Part shown: positions 25,452-38,800 of the stretch, piece by piece
Numbering within the stretch: position 1 is the stretch's first letter
How the letters are laid out: each line of letters starts with the position of its first letter
Source: Nilaparvata lugens
Lineage: Eukaryota; Arthropoda; Insecta; Hemiptera; Delphacidae
Reading direction: 5' to 3'
Length of the DNA stretch: 64,000 bases
Assembly: GCF_014356525.2 (NCBI RefSeq)
Contig: NC_052505.1
Location: 16,431,635 to 16,495,634, forward strand
Made by a program: the position numbers and the translations under genes
The notes under the pieces: model-generated
The model's input: only the letters and a program-made list of their open reading frames with translations
Told to the model about the DNA's origin: nothing
Database searches by the model: none

Positions 25452-26292
25452 GGCTAGCTCCACACGCATTCGGTTTCATTCGGTTCGGTTCGGTTCGTTA
25501 CCGAAAACGAATGAGGCTTTCATACATATCAGGTTTTAATTCGTAGGTTCTAATTAGGTATTTTCTTCTCAAACACAGCTGTGTTTGAATTTTCACAGTT
25601 CATGCTTAAATATAATGTTATATTTAAATATAACAGCTGGTGCTAAATTGTAAGATGTTATTTCTTGAACAACAAAATATTAAAGTTAATTAAAAATTGT
25701 GAATTATTTGAATAGTTTCTTCTTGATTATGTTCATTTTGGATGTTCAGAGAGATTATTTTATTAAATTGTTAATTTGTTCCTTGTTTTGACACATTATA
25801 TATAAACTTCATCTCTTCTCTCAAAAAGATGTTCCTGTGAACTATCAGAAATGAATTGATCATATGATTTCGACTTGGAAAATTTTGAAACAGATAACCA
25901 CGATATCAGGTTGAAATGAAAACAAAAAAGGCAAGCGTATGTGAAAGACTTTGTTTTTTCCTGTTTCCCTAGCAACGAATTCTAATATGATGAAACCTAT
26001 TCGTGTCGAGGGGGCGTTCGGTGCTATGCGGTTGCTATTCGGTACCGAATTCTAACCGAATCATCGTTTCACACTTATCGGAATTTGCCAAAAACGAACC
26101 GAAAACGAAATGAACCGAACCGAAAGTGTGTGAAAGTAGCCTTTCGCTAGCAACGAATTGAATCCTGATGGAATTTATTAGAGTCAAGTGGGCGTTCGGT
26201 TCTATGCGGTTTCTATTCGGTACCGAATTACCGTTTCACACTTATCGGAATTTGCCGAAAACGAAACGAACCGAATGAGTGTGAAACTAGCC
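25452..26292. mobile_element. Harbinger-like MITE, 841 bp, CGGTTCGG-rich ends, TAA target duplication
   Basis: The left end GGCTAGCTCCACACGCATTC and the right end (reverse complement GGCTAGTTTCACACTCATTC) form terminal inverted repeats continuing into CGGTTCGGTTCG-type sequence. TAA flanks both sides (25449-25451, 26293-26295), the 3-bp duplication typical of PIF/Harbinger elements. A third, internal copy of the end (CCGAACCGAAAGTGTGTGAA, 26120-26150) suggests self-insertion or partial duplication. No ORF. Confidence 0.75.
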
Positions 26293-26295
26293 TAA

Positions 26296-28108
26296 TACTG
26301 TTTGGGAGAAATGAACTCGATCTATGGACTCAGGAAATGGACATACTCTGGAGTGCCTAGACAAAATGTATATTCACATAAAAAAATCAAATCAAATTCT
26401 CTATTTGTAATAATACTATACAATTTTGAAAACAAAAACACTATTAAAATACTCCAAGAAACATGAAAATATATTTCTCAAGATAACCTTATAGGCTTTG
26501 CCAGGAAAACCAGAGGTTTATGTGAGCATGAGTCTTGAAAATCTTAGCTCAGAAAATTAATCTATCATTTCATCGTAGGATGAATGTTGTGCTTGAAAAA
26601 AATATTAAGCTTTATTCGTAGAATTTCTAGAAGTTTATCATTTCTTAAATTCAATACACCACCCATAATAATAACACTGCCACATCTCCTACACTATAAA
26701 GCAAATATGTATCTCAGTTCATGTTTTCTGCCAAATATTACCTTGGACTGTATTGGTTGTGACTGTGATGTGAACTCTATGGTCCATGGCTAGCTATTTC
26801 TCGTTTTGGAAATACCATGCCAACTTATATCAGCTGCAGTGGAGATTGGGGATTGGTACAACACTGGTGTGTCGAGTGTGTAGGCCTACACTAATTGAAG
26901 TTGTTCTCGGCCATTGTTCGGTGCAGTGCAGAACACTGATAAAGTGCGGATGCTGTGATAAGTTGTCATCAGGCCGCCTCTCTTGTCACTGATGAAGAGA
27001 GAAATAGAGAGATAGTGAGTGAGAGAAAGAGATAGAAGAGGAATAGAGTGTTTGTGAGAGGAGAGAAATATATATAGAGAGATAAGGAATATATGGACAG
27101 AGTAACTGAGAGATAGAGACAGAAAGAGAGATATAGAAAAAGAAAGAGAAAAAGAATGAGAAATATAGAGAGAGTTATGAGAGTGAAAGAGCTTCACGTC
27201 TCACCAATCTCAACCACCACAGTGCATTTTCTTGTTATTCATATCTGTCTCCTATTCTCATCATATTTATTTCTCCCTCCTTATTCTACTCGTGAATGCT
27301 CTCTTTATTAATATCATCATCATGATCATCATCATCATCATCATCTTCTTCTTCTTCTTATTCTTCTTCTTCCGCCCTCACGAGTTCGTCCTTTTTTCCA
27401 CGGCTAGCGAAAGATAGTGTGAATGTTTGGAAACACTTTATGAGATCCGATAATAAGCTATATGAGTTATTTCCGTTAAGTTAGATCTGTTTATAAGTTG
27501 TTTCTTATCAAATCTCAATCGTTTATGACGAGTTTTGCTTCAAGGAACCCAGGACTCGACAAAGACATTATTCAATGTCTATTGATATCATGCTGATTGA
27601 TATGATAAATTAAAATCCAGGTAGAAGAATTCTTTCAACTGGGATTAATGTAATTAAATCTTTAGTTATAACCAACTAAGTTACAACCCGTATTTTCTAT
27701 GTTTTGATGGGTATAACAGACGTGTGGTAACAGTATCTGATGATCTTCATAATATTATAAAGTAAAAAATACTGATTTCCCCTAATCAAATGAAATATAT
27801 TTTTGTTGCTAATTCATGGAGATTGTATCATTCATCACGTTCACAATAAACTCGGTTGGTCCTTTCAATATGAACTATAAAATATTCTTTTAATACTTTA
27901 TTTATCCTTGGGTTTCCATCCGTATTATAGAATAACATCTTATGAAAGAGTATTCCTACAGATGGAAATTACTTTTTGAATAGTAGCGCTCATCGAATTT
28001 CCATCTAGCTGTTTACCCTGTTGTCAATATTTGCAGTAGCAGAAGTTTTCGGGGTGATTTACAGCATTTAATTTGGATTTTCGTTTAATAATAATAATAA
28101 TTAAGGAG
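26296..28108. other. No gene seen; GA-rich and (ATC)/(TTC) low-complexity tracts
   Basis: 26998-27190 is strongly purine-rich on the + strand (GAGAGA-type). 27317-27372 is an ATC then TTC run. ORFs here are translations of those tracts. Confidence 0.5.
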
Positions 28109-28267
28109 GATTCCCACGTATCAGTAACCGGTACAGTGATAATATAATTCCCATGATTTGCAATTGGACTATTCCTACTCAGCATGGCTAAGTGAGTATG
28201 AATAGTCCCATTGAAACTTATGAGAATTATATTCTTACTATACCATTCCTAATACTGATATGTGTAT
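28109..28267. mobile_element. Palindromic MITE (family 2, copy A)
   Basis: The left half GATTCCCACGTATCAGTA ... TGGACTATTCC is mirrored by ATGAATAGTCC ... TACTGATATGTGTA, giving an imperfect 160-bp hairpin. A second copy lies at 48065-48205. Confidence 0.75.
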
Positions 28268-29184
28268 AGAGTCAACTCATAAATTTAAACAGTATTCTTA
28301 TGAAGATTCAACAGTTTTCTAGAGATTTAGCAGGATTATCAGGAGTTAGGAAACTTTATCATAGATTCGTAGTTGACAAACCATGATTACTTGCAAATTG
28401 TATTTGGGAAGATTAATGGAGGTTAGTTAAGTTGGACACGAAAGTGGGTATGTTGGAAGTTTGGCTCACTCCTAGTCTACGTGCTTATAAAGATGCATCA
28501 GAATGATGTAGCGGCATGTATTTGAAACGCACATTAATCCACGATTCCATTTCCTCCTCTAAATCATACTCGAATAAATCTCCTCAAATATTATATATTT
28601 TACAGTGCAGAGTCGTATAGAGCACGTTGCAGCATTTCCCGTCCTATACGCAAAACATTTACTGGAGTTTACATTTTGAAATTAGTATTCAGTTGGGGCG
28701 CTTAGTCATCAGATGTGGGGGCCAGGGTCGGGCTATAGGACGCCCACCGTTGCATGTTGTTTTGATTCGGGGGCGCTAATTGTTTGACTGGGTTCAAATC
28801 GTTATTTGATACGGGAAGAGGCACATTTTTCTCACACTCTTTCATTAAATGAAGCTTCCATTTCCATTGCAAGTGGGAAGAATATTGGATTATCAGCGTG
28901 TCTTTTCGATTTTCAGTAATCTATTCTACAGCACTTTATATAAAAAAGCATGCATTGATCTCTTATACAGAAGAAGATACTGGGTATCAGAAGTCTGAAC
29001 TTGATAGCTTCAACAAAAAATATCAATGATAATGTAATGGAAATGTTCCTGTAAATCTTAAAATACAGCACAGACAAGACTCTAAATCTGTGCAATCTCT
29101 GAATCTCATTCTGTGAATCTGTTTTGAATCAGTGCAGTATTTGGTATAACTGTAGTGGAAGACGGTATTGATACTGTATCTTTA
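28268..29184. other. No gene seen
   Basis: AT-rich noncoding DNA without a recognised motif. Confidence 0.5.
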
Positions 29185-29560
29185 CTGTAATAATACCGAC
29201 AGAACGGTCAGGTCGATATGTAGATTTCTGTTCTTGATAGACTTTCTATATCTTTATCAGATGTTTTATCTTTGGCAGCTGTTTAGTGGTAACGATCTTC
29301 ACTGTGACTTACTCGTTCTTTTATCACCTTCAAGGTTCCATCCAAGGTACCTCAAATGCATTGAATGTATTCTAGGTATATTGGTTCCACCGTAACAGAA
29401 CTAGTAGTGACTAGTCGCGGTGAAGATCGAACCCACTGAACAGCTGTGCAATGATAAAAACATCTGAATCATTGATATAGATTCATAAATATAAATATAA
29501 AAAGTCGATCAAGAGCTGAAATCTACAAATCGACGAGACAGCTCTTTTCGTACCCTTAAA
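29185..29560. repeat. Inverted pair of a ~140-bp repeat (family 3)
   Basis: The unit at 29415-29560 (GTCGCGGTGAAGATCGAACC ... ACAGCTGTG ... GAGCTGAAATCTACAAATCG) is present inverted at 29185-29315 (ATATGTAGATTTCTG ... CAGCTGTTTAGTGGTAACGA). A third copy is at 54823-54985. The pair ends about 240 bp before the first recognised alpha2-delta exon. Confidence 0.75.
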
Positions 29561-29799
29561 AAATAGTGAATTACATAATTATTGATTTTTGAATAATTTA
29601 TCTGTCTGAATGGCCTGATTATTATTCCTGTCAATGGTAAAAAGCTCTGAGTGATTACTTGTTCATTAGTTGTCATCATAATGCACGCCTGTAAAATTGA
29701 TGATCTAGAATAATAATACTTACAGTAAGTAATGTTCACTATATTGTCAGATGATTAATTAAACTATTATTCAACCTTGATCCTTCATTTTTGTTTCAG

Positions 29800-29881
29800 A
29801 GTGAAAAATTGGGCCTTAAAATTCGGACAAGAAATGTGGGAATTCGGGCGGCAATTTACGAAAATGAATGAAATTCAAAGG
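29800..29881 (+). CDS. alpha2-delta exon (N-terminal helix segment)
   Basis: The acceptor TTTGTTTCAG ends at 29799 and the donor GTGAGT starts at 29882. The exon begins with the last base of a split codon and then reads [18 protein letters not shown] and on to FTKMNEIQR, ending on a complete codon. It matches the family segment just after the signal peptide (compare VKLWASAFG in alpha2-delta-3). The upstream exon supplying the first two bases of the split codon is not identified. Confidence 0.9.
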
Positions 29882-32800
29882 GTGAGTGGAAATTTATCCT
29901 TGTGACTATGATGTTCAATTATTATGATAATTTCTATCATATTCATCTAATCATTATCATTATGTGTTCCAGTTTCTGTATTTTCTTGTTCACTGCTTTT
30001 AAAATAGCATACTCTCCCAATCTTTCTCAAATCATCCATTTGGTTTAGTTAGTTACAAAGTTTCTCTTCACTCGTTGTTATTCGTCTGAGTATATTTGGA
30101 ATACTTGGGCGTGTCTAGTCTCGGACAATGACAGTAGAGCTCAACCTTCATTGGCCGACAGCTAATGGCCAATCGTAGGACTCGACCCATAACATAATAT
30201 TCTGCTGCTCAATATTCAAGTTTTCAGTTTACTAGGGATTTATGATGTGCAACAAACGAAAATAGTAGCTGAATTTGTTCAATTAATTAGAGGTTTTGAC
30301 AGTATAAAGTCGTTTTCATTGAATATGGATATCTACTACAACATCACCTCCACAACAACGGAGAGAGATTTAATTTTTGAGTATTATCCCATAGACTTAC
30401 CTCTGAATTCATCCATATTTGAATAAAAACAACGAAGTCTTTGTTTTATAATTTTATTTTATGTTATTCATGTTTCAACCAATTATATAATTTCATTGAT
30501 AATATAATCGTTGAATGTATCAAAAAATTGTTTCAAACTGTTACGTTACGTGAAAATTACTTTGAATTGTGTAATGTTTGTGAAAGAATGAATTAATTTG
30601 TCTGCATTTCATATTAATATTGAACAAAACTAGAAACTTTCAGCTATAAGCTCAATAAAAAACATTGAGTTTTGAGGTATACAAACTATTCACTGAGCTT
30701 CATTCCATGATCAGGTTTGAGGAGAAAAACTGTAGAAACATTGATTATGAATGCTTGCAACGAAAATTCCTCAACATTTTTCAAACTCCTGTCCTTCCAG
30801 CTACTACAAATGGCATTCAAAGTTTTTATTGCTCAAGTTTTTGTTTGATAAAGTTTGATTCCTCCCTTCTCGTCTTGAATAATTCGATATTAAAATATCT
30901 AACCGTTACTCCTCTCTCTCACTCGAACACGTAAACTCAACCAGATCTCCTTCTCACTCGCCAATTAACATTCTCTTAAAATCCTTTCTCTGTCGAAAAA
31001 CTCTGCTTTTCCTCTCCTTTCCGCTGTCAGTGTCAGCCTTGGAACGTTCCCTTTTATCTCTCAAGTTTTTCCAAGTTTGATCATTTCTGTTACCAATTGG
31101 AACATTTATAACATTTCCTATCCAGTGCCAATGATTTCCGTCCACGAAATGATTTTATGCTTTTCTAACACCATTCATTCATTCATCCATACTTAACATT
31201 CAACAACCACCATAACCACAAAATTCTCTTGCTGTAATCATTTTCAAATAAGGCTGGAAAACTTTAACCAAAGTCTATAAATACAAGTCATGACACAATC
31301 CCCTAATGCATTGCAAAATCGCCATTTTGTAGGATTCTAGTTCACCAATTTTCAAATTCATTTTCAGCTGTTATCATTGTAGATTGAACATATAACATGA
31401 TTGTACTATTAGTAATTGGAATTGTAGAAAAATCCTTCCGACAGAATTATAGTATTTAGAAAAGAATAAATTATAGTATTTAGAATAGAATCATAGTATT
31501 TAGGAAAATACTAGAGACTGAATTGTTGATTTTTAGATTTGATTGATCGGGAACTTTAAACCCTTTTTGAAGTTGGCCTCGCATATTTCTGTCTTGTCTC
31601 AATGCCTTATAAATAATCCATAGGTTACAAGAATAAGAACAATTTTTAATAATAAATAAATGAATTATTGAACCATTTATTATTGGAATTCCATTATTAA
31701 AAAATTGAAAAACCTGAATCTACATATCTGAACTAGAATATTGTTTTTTAAATGTGTTTATAATGTTTTTATAATTCAAATGTTTTAATTTAAAATGTAT
31801 TGTTTTTATAATTCATGTGACGATTGAGTTGAATTGGATTGGCTTTACAAATGTACCGCCATAAAAATCCCACAAAATGACCGCTCCATAAGGAACACCG
31901 GTGTCTTGACCTGGTTTTTATAGACCTTGACTTTAACATTTTAACTCTCAGCATCACCTTCCAGCAGAAACTGTGTATCGAATTAATGACATTCTTATCG
32001 TTGAATACACAATGATATGAAATTGATGCAACTGTGGCTGCATTAATAGTCCACGCCTACAGAAGAAGCTGTCTGATACGTTGATCAGTCGCCATTTTAC
32101 TATCACAACTCACTACCAATAGGAAGCAAGCAGCTTGAGAAGCTGCCAGCCAATGAAACTGCTCCTTGAATTTGGGGCCACTTAAGTTAGTTCTACCTTT
32201 CTCCGCTAGAATTATTTTCTCTAAAATTCTCTAAATTTTGCAAAACTGTAGACCATATTCTAAATATTGAAATAGTTACGAAGTTGCCTTGTGATATGTT
32301 TATTGCATCGTCGAGCAATCAACTTAAATATGTGAGAGTAATTACTGTATAACTAGAGTCGAAGCGAAAAAATATTGATCTTAGCCTGTTACAGATTTCT
32401 GAAATATGTTTTAGGAGAGTAAATGTATTACTAGAGTCGAAACGGAAAAAATATTGATCCTTGGTTCTGCTAAATCCGATCCTGCTCACCGTAGATTTAC
32501 AAGAATTTAAAAAACAAAACATGAAATCATTATCTAATTATTAACTATTCAACTCTTTTGCAGAAATTTCATGACTTGGATGCTGAAGTAGCTAGAAAAG
32601 ATGGCCTTATTCTCATACGAGAGTTGGCAGCGGAAGTGAAGAACATGATCGATATAAAAATGAACGCAGTTATGGTGAGTACACTTCAATTATACCAAGT
32701 TTATGATACTCATTCTCACTTGGATCTTATTGAACAGGCACAACTTATCACTTAGAACTTCCCTAAGAACTTTCCTATTGAAACTTACCTGACAACAGTT

Positions 32801-35800
32801 CATTCCAAGTTGTAAGTTCACCCGTTGAAAACAAGCTAAAACTCATGTAAGGAACCGAGTTGCCGTCTAATTTTCACGCTATAGTATCACAAAATCCTGT
32901 AATTCAGATATTTCAGATAGACACATACCTGTCTGCAAATTTTCTCGTTCAATTCATAATCTATATTCTTTTGTAATGTACTACTACCGGTATAGCATTG
33001 ACTTAGAAAATAGCAGGAGTTAGAATAGCTCATCTAAATCCAACATTGTCAATACTCCTGGTATAGAATTTGACAATTTCACTATCAATTTCGACTCCTG
33101 CGAATCTTCGAAAGTGTGTTTATAGTAAATTGACGGTTTAAACAATTAAAATTACATCATGATATTTTATAAATCGATAAATTTTAGTTGACAATATTCA
33201 ATGTATAATACCAAACTAGGTTTTCTAAGGTGTTTAAATTGAAGTGGTTGAGAAGAAAGTCGAATGGCATGGAGTTGTAGAAAACAGTTTCTGGCAGCGT
33301 GCCTTCGCTTCGTTCGGGAGAAGGCGGGCCTAATAAACACGTAATAGTGTTCGTGTTTGTTTGTGGGTGTTGTAATAGCAATGTGCGAGAAAAAGAGAAA
33401 GAATAAGGGTGAAAATCGAAATGCAGATTGTAGCTTGTAATTTAGTTAGTTAGAGGAAAGGGTGTGAGAATATGGGTGTCTGTAGCCAGAACGGAAGCAG
33501 GGAAAGGGTTAGGTTGGCGCTACAAGATGGTGTCTTGCCTCCTTCTCCTCATGATATCCTCGAAATGGCGTCCAAAAGAAACAAGAGCAGCTACGCCAAA
33601 AAGAAACAAGATCCAGTACTGGAAGCAAGGGCGCAGAGGGGATGCGAGCCCAACAGCCGAGGAAGAATTCTCGGTCCTCGACAGCTCGTATTTCTCGTAA
33701 CTTCTTCTCACACCCTTCCCCACCCCTCCCATCAGACCACTTAACCACCCCACCCCGACCCACAATCTTCCCAGCACCATCGTCGTCTTAGTTTCGGGAC
33801 AAACACAAGTCTTATATTCCAGCGTCCATTCCTTCGCAGCATCGAAATTGTAACGTCGCTTTATTTCTGCATAATCAGCAACAAAGTAACGCGCACTCGA
33901 CCAAAACATTCCAGACTTGTGCGTTTCGTTTAGAAACGGCGCCTGTATAATCGGTTGCTTAATCCAGATCAACGTGTTGAGTGTCTTTCAATCCTCTCTG
34001 CTCTACAAAACTTGTCTAATCCATTGTGAGAGAATGTAAAATAGGCTTAACCAAAGCCGAAAAACATCTATTCATTTTTAAATCTATGTAGAATAGGCTC
34101 AACCATGAACGAAAGACATCCATCCGTTCCGGAATCTGTTAAGTTATACAAATACGTCCCTAACATCTCTCATACACTTTTCCCATGCTTATGCGGCTTC
34201 GTAAATGCCCTCAGCAAGGTTGTAGAATGGTCTTATGAAATACCAGTTTCTAATGATTGAATCTTCTCACATCTGCATTTCGTATTTGCAGATGTGAGAA
34301 GCTTCAATCATTACAAACTGGCATTTCATAAGACTATTCTAACACCTTGCTGAGTGCATTTATGAAGTCGAAAAAACATGGAAAAAGTGTATGAGAGATG
34401 TTGAGTACTGTGCTCATGAGTAAACAAAGTTTTCTGTTGATTTTGATTGATTGAATATTCCGAATCTTTTGATTTGAACTCAGTTCTTACATGATGCAAT
34501 TCTTGAAAATTGTCATTGTTAACTGAGTTTATTCGCGTTTATTCTTACTTAATATCAAGGTAGATAGATAAAAGTCATCTTAAGCTTGTCAACTTCATCT
34601 ACTGGAAGTATCATGTGTATCTATATGTATTATCTCATGTATCTCTATGCATCATATCTGATGAATATACGAGGGCTATTCATGAGCGGTAGTCATGGGA
34701 TGCGAATCAATTCAGCCGTTCTTGAGAAGTTGTAATTACTTCGAATTTCAACACATTTGTCTCGTTGAAAGTAATGAGTTGAATTGCTGTATTACTTCTA
34801 AAAAACGGCTCTCATTTCTATATTCATCAGATATATGATGCATAAAGATACATGAGATAATAAATATGGATAAATAACATTCACACTATCGATATGAGGT
34901 AGTTAGGAAGATTCTACTGGTAGCTATAGTTAATAATCTATATTAGGAGTCTATGTTGAAAATCTAACAATTTTTGTGAGTTTTTATGTTATTTACTCGA
35001 GCTGGATTCAAGTGAAAAAATCCAATTTGACTTACAAGATTCAGACTGGTGAATATGAATAATGTAAAATGGAGAAGTTAAACTTTCCTCATACGACAGG
35101 AAAACTGGGATTAAAACTTGAAGAAATGAGAACCGTTGTTTAATGTCATAAGGGACTTGAAATGCGGCAGCCATTTTGAAATTGTAAATTCCCGTAGGAG
35201 CACATTTTTAAAAACGTGTCTCGTGTTTATTCACAAGGTTCAGTTTTCCCTTTGCAAACCACAGACGCGGAATGGAATAAAGCAAAACAGAATGAATCCG
35301 TCATTTCTCCGCTTTTTCCCTGCCTCTTCACAAGCTCTTCAATTTATTTTACGGATCTAGAACGTCTGTCACTTGCTCTTTAGCAGAGGGTAGAAACACA
35401 ATGAGACGTCTGCTCCATTCCAATTACCTCAACCACCTTTTTACCGAAAAATTCCATCTTGGCGTTCTCCACTTTCAAGTGCGTCGCCTCAATTAGAACA
35501 CTAATTAACAATGAGCAGAATCAAGATGTTGTGTTTAAATTAATCTCGAGCGGGAACAAATTAACAAGTCTGTTCAAGTATTGTTGCATGCCTTTTCAGT
35601 CAATATTCAATGAGTCATTTTTTTGACCCATTTTTCAATGAGTCTACAGTGCTATAGTTTCTATTTCTAAAGTATCTATAGAACGGCAGGAAGGGGTTTC
35701 TTGGGTTTCTAGGGGGTGGCATAGGGACAGGGGGGAGAAATGTAGTTCCTTTCCTATTGTGGGTGGATGTAGTGTCATTATTATTATTAAATGTCAACAA

Positions 35801-38800
35801 GCTTAACCGATCTATGTAAGTACTGCAAAATATATATATGCCTATTCCTACCTTAGACTCATTCTCGCACACAGGCAGTAATGCCTCTGCGAGAGTAAAT
35901 ATTTCATAATAATTATATATCTGTATATCTGCTGTCATTTTTGTGGTGCTGAAAGTGTATTGTAAAGTGTATTCTAATTTTTATGCTCTACCTCGGTAAT
36001 CGCTTGAAATAATCTAGACTTATGATATAAACAACTTTTGAATTGAATTGGATTGCTTAATAAAATATAATTGATTATTTTAAACGAGAATGAACAGTTT
36101 ACTATTATATCAAAAACCTGTATCAGCTACCGCCTATGAAAGGCATTGACAAGACAGAAGATCGGCAACGTAGATCTCCTATCTTTCTCCACTGCCATTT
36201 TAATGTGGACCTCACCAAAGGAGGTTATTACTTTCGATCGGATTGTTTATTTTGACAAAATCGGTCAGTAGTTCCAGTCATTTCGGTGGACTGCTGTTGT
36301 TGTCCCGTTGATGATGATTGAAATAATAATTATGAGGAAGTGGATGATGAGCTGTGCGATGGTGAGGGAAGGTTTGAAGGGGGGGAGGGTAAAGATGGCA
36401 GAGCACAATCGACGGCAATTAGCCGACGTCGTATTCAATCGACGGATTTCGAGGAATGCACCACAAAGGTGGAAGCAGGAAGGAAGCGGTAGAGGAAGTG
36501 GTCTTTACTGTGGGGCCCCAGGGGGGCAGGGGGAAGGGGCGAGTTAATTTAATTGCATAGGACAAAGGCTGCCAGATGCGGCCTTGTTTTCTGAAATCCT
36601 CGCGATTGTGGTGTGTGTGGGGGGGAACCCCGGCCCACTATTGTTGCCCGCTTTATTGAATTGTGCTAAGGCCGCACAGCCAAGATCGACCCTTCAACTT
36701 CTTCCAAGTCTCCTCACGTTACCACTTTCCTCCTCCCTCCCTCCCCCCACCATCCATCCATCCATCTTTCTTTATTCTGCTCATTCTTCACTTTCGTTGC
36801 AGCTCTCCATCATCCTACCAATATCACTCATACGAGTTCATGTAACTCATATAATCACTCATATTCACTCATATCGAGTGTACAAACTTATATATGTCCC
36901 TCTTCACAAGCTTACCTCCACTTCACTTCATTGATTATGCTACATTCATCACTATTGATCACATAATTAACTTTTAATGATCGTCATATTCCAAATATTC
37001 TGGTATATTATGTTCTTCCTCACAAGCTTACCACCACATCACTTCATTGGTTATTCAACATTCATCAATATTGATCAATTAACTTTTAATGATGGTCATA
37101 TTCCAAGTTGATAAAATACTTGGGCGATGTGAAATCCTTCACTTTTAGGCCAATATGCACCAGAAGTATAAATATCTGGTTCAAACGCAGAAATATCAGT
37201 TGTTCGTTGAAGCCCGGAATGAAAAACATTATGATAAATGTAATCATATCCACAACTGAAGGTGGTTTAGCTTCAAACGTCGATGGAGAATGTGGCCATT
37301 AGTACACCCAAAAACCCAGTTTATCATAAAGTTTCAATTTAATAGATAATTACTGTATAACAATAAGAGATGAGTGTAATTGTATTTTATTGAAGAAAAT
37401 GTCTATTATGAAAAACGTCTTGTCTACAACAAAATTATTCCAAGTGGAATAAATTTCTACAAGAGCAACGCTTTCCATGTAAAATATCAACACGATATTC
37501 ATTGAATCATTATTTTATTACTGGAATGCCAAGAACTGGGTGCCTTCAACATGAGCGAGAAGGTAATATTATCTTATCGCAACCAATGGAGAGAGCATGT
37601 CATCAGGATGCAGCAGAAAGGATTCCCTTGAAGATTTTGAACTACCACCCGGAAGGGAAAAGAGATATAGGTAGACCTAGGAAAAGATGGCAGTCGAATT
37701 AAAATATGTTATAGCTGCTAAAAAATTATAGATTCACTGTATAATGTGTAACATATTTAATTTGGATTGATTAATAAGAATCCCTAGCTGAAATATTTAT
37801 AGTTCTAAGTGAAGTAACTGGCTAATATCGCCAAAGAGATAACATAAAGATTAGATAATATCAGATCGTCCTGGCTAAACTGTACAACAGCCTAAGAGGA
37901 ATTGAAATAATTTTTTGCTAATATATAATATTATATAAAACATTGAAAATTGAGGTTAGGCATGAACATTTAGTGATCGGCGACCTAACGATCGACCGAG
38001 CCATACAACGTAGAATCTGACCAAACACCTTGGCAGAAATTTATTGTGGCAAAACGGTATGCAATTTGAGGAACTAAAGGTCTCACGTGGCTAATTATTA
38101 TGATGCATGAAACAAATAATAACATATAGAAAATTAACTAGCATGTAGAGAGCATATTTAAAAACCCAATAAAAATAATTAAATGTATCCAGGAAATAGG
38201 TTACCAGGCGCATGAATACTGTAATAATTTGCATGCACCAATCACATAATGGCAATTGATAGGCGGCAATAGTGAGCCGATTCAAAAATATTTGTATATA
38301 TTTCTACAAATAAATATAATTTGTATAAAATAGTTGTATAATCTATGTTTTGGATATGGCCCGAAGGCAAAGAAATTATTAAACATACAACATAAGTAAT
38401 AATTTAATATTTTAGTACGGTCTATTTGAACCTTGAATGGCGGAGGACTAGGATATTCAAATTTTATGTAAATTTAGAAATTGGAAATGAGAATTGTAAA
38501 ATTGAGAAAGGAGAACCGACTCTTGCCTGCCAAATGCCACCATGAGAGGTCACTAAAAATTATAGAGCGTAATACCTTGCTATATCTTGTAACTAGCCGT
38601 CAGGCTCGCTTCGCTCGTCATATCCGTCTAGCCAGGGGGCTCCGCCCCTGGACCCCCGACTGGATCGTCCAAGAATGAGATCAGCAGGCTCGCTTCGCTC
38701 GCCTGCATTTTTCATTTGAGCATTTTTATCATATGTTAGAACAATCCAGTCGGGGGTCCAGACTAAACGACTGGCTAAACGGATATGGCGAATGAAGCGA

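Noticed and set aside
26886..27197. Ser/Leu-rich ORF on the minus strand
   Set aside because: Product of the GA-rich tract at 26998-27190.
33520..33972. 150-codon ORF on the minus strand, the longest non-transposon ORF outside the gene
   Set aside because: Overlaps other ORFs on both strands in a GC-rich patch, shows no recognised domain and lies inside an intron of the + strand gene. Kept only as a GC-rich stretch.
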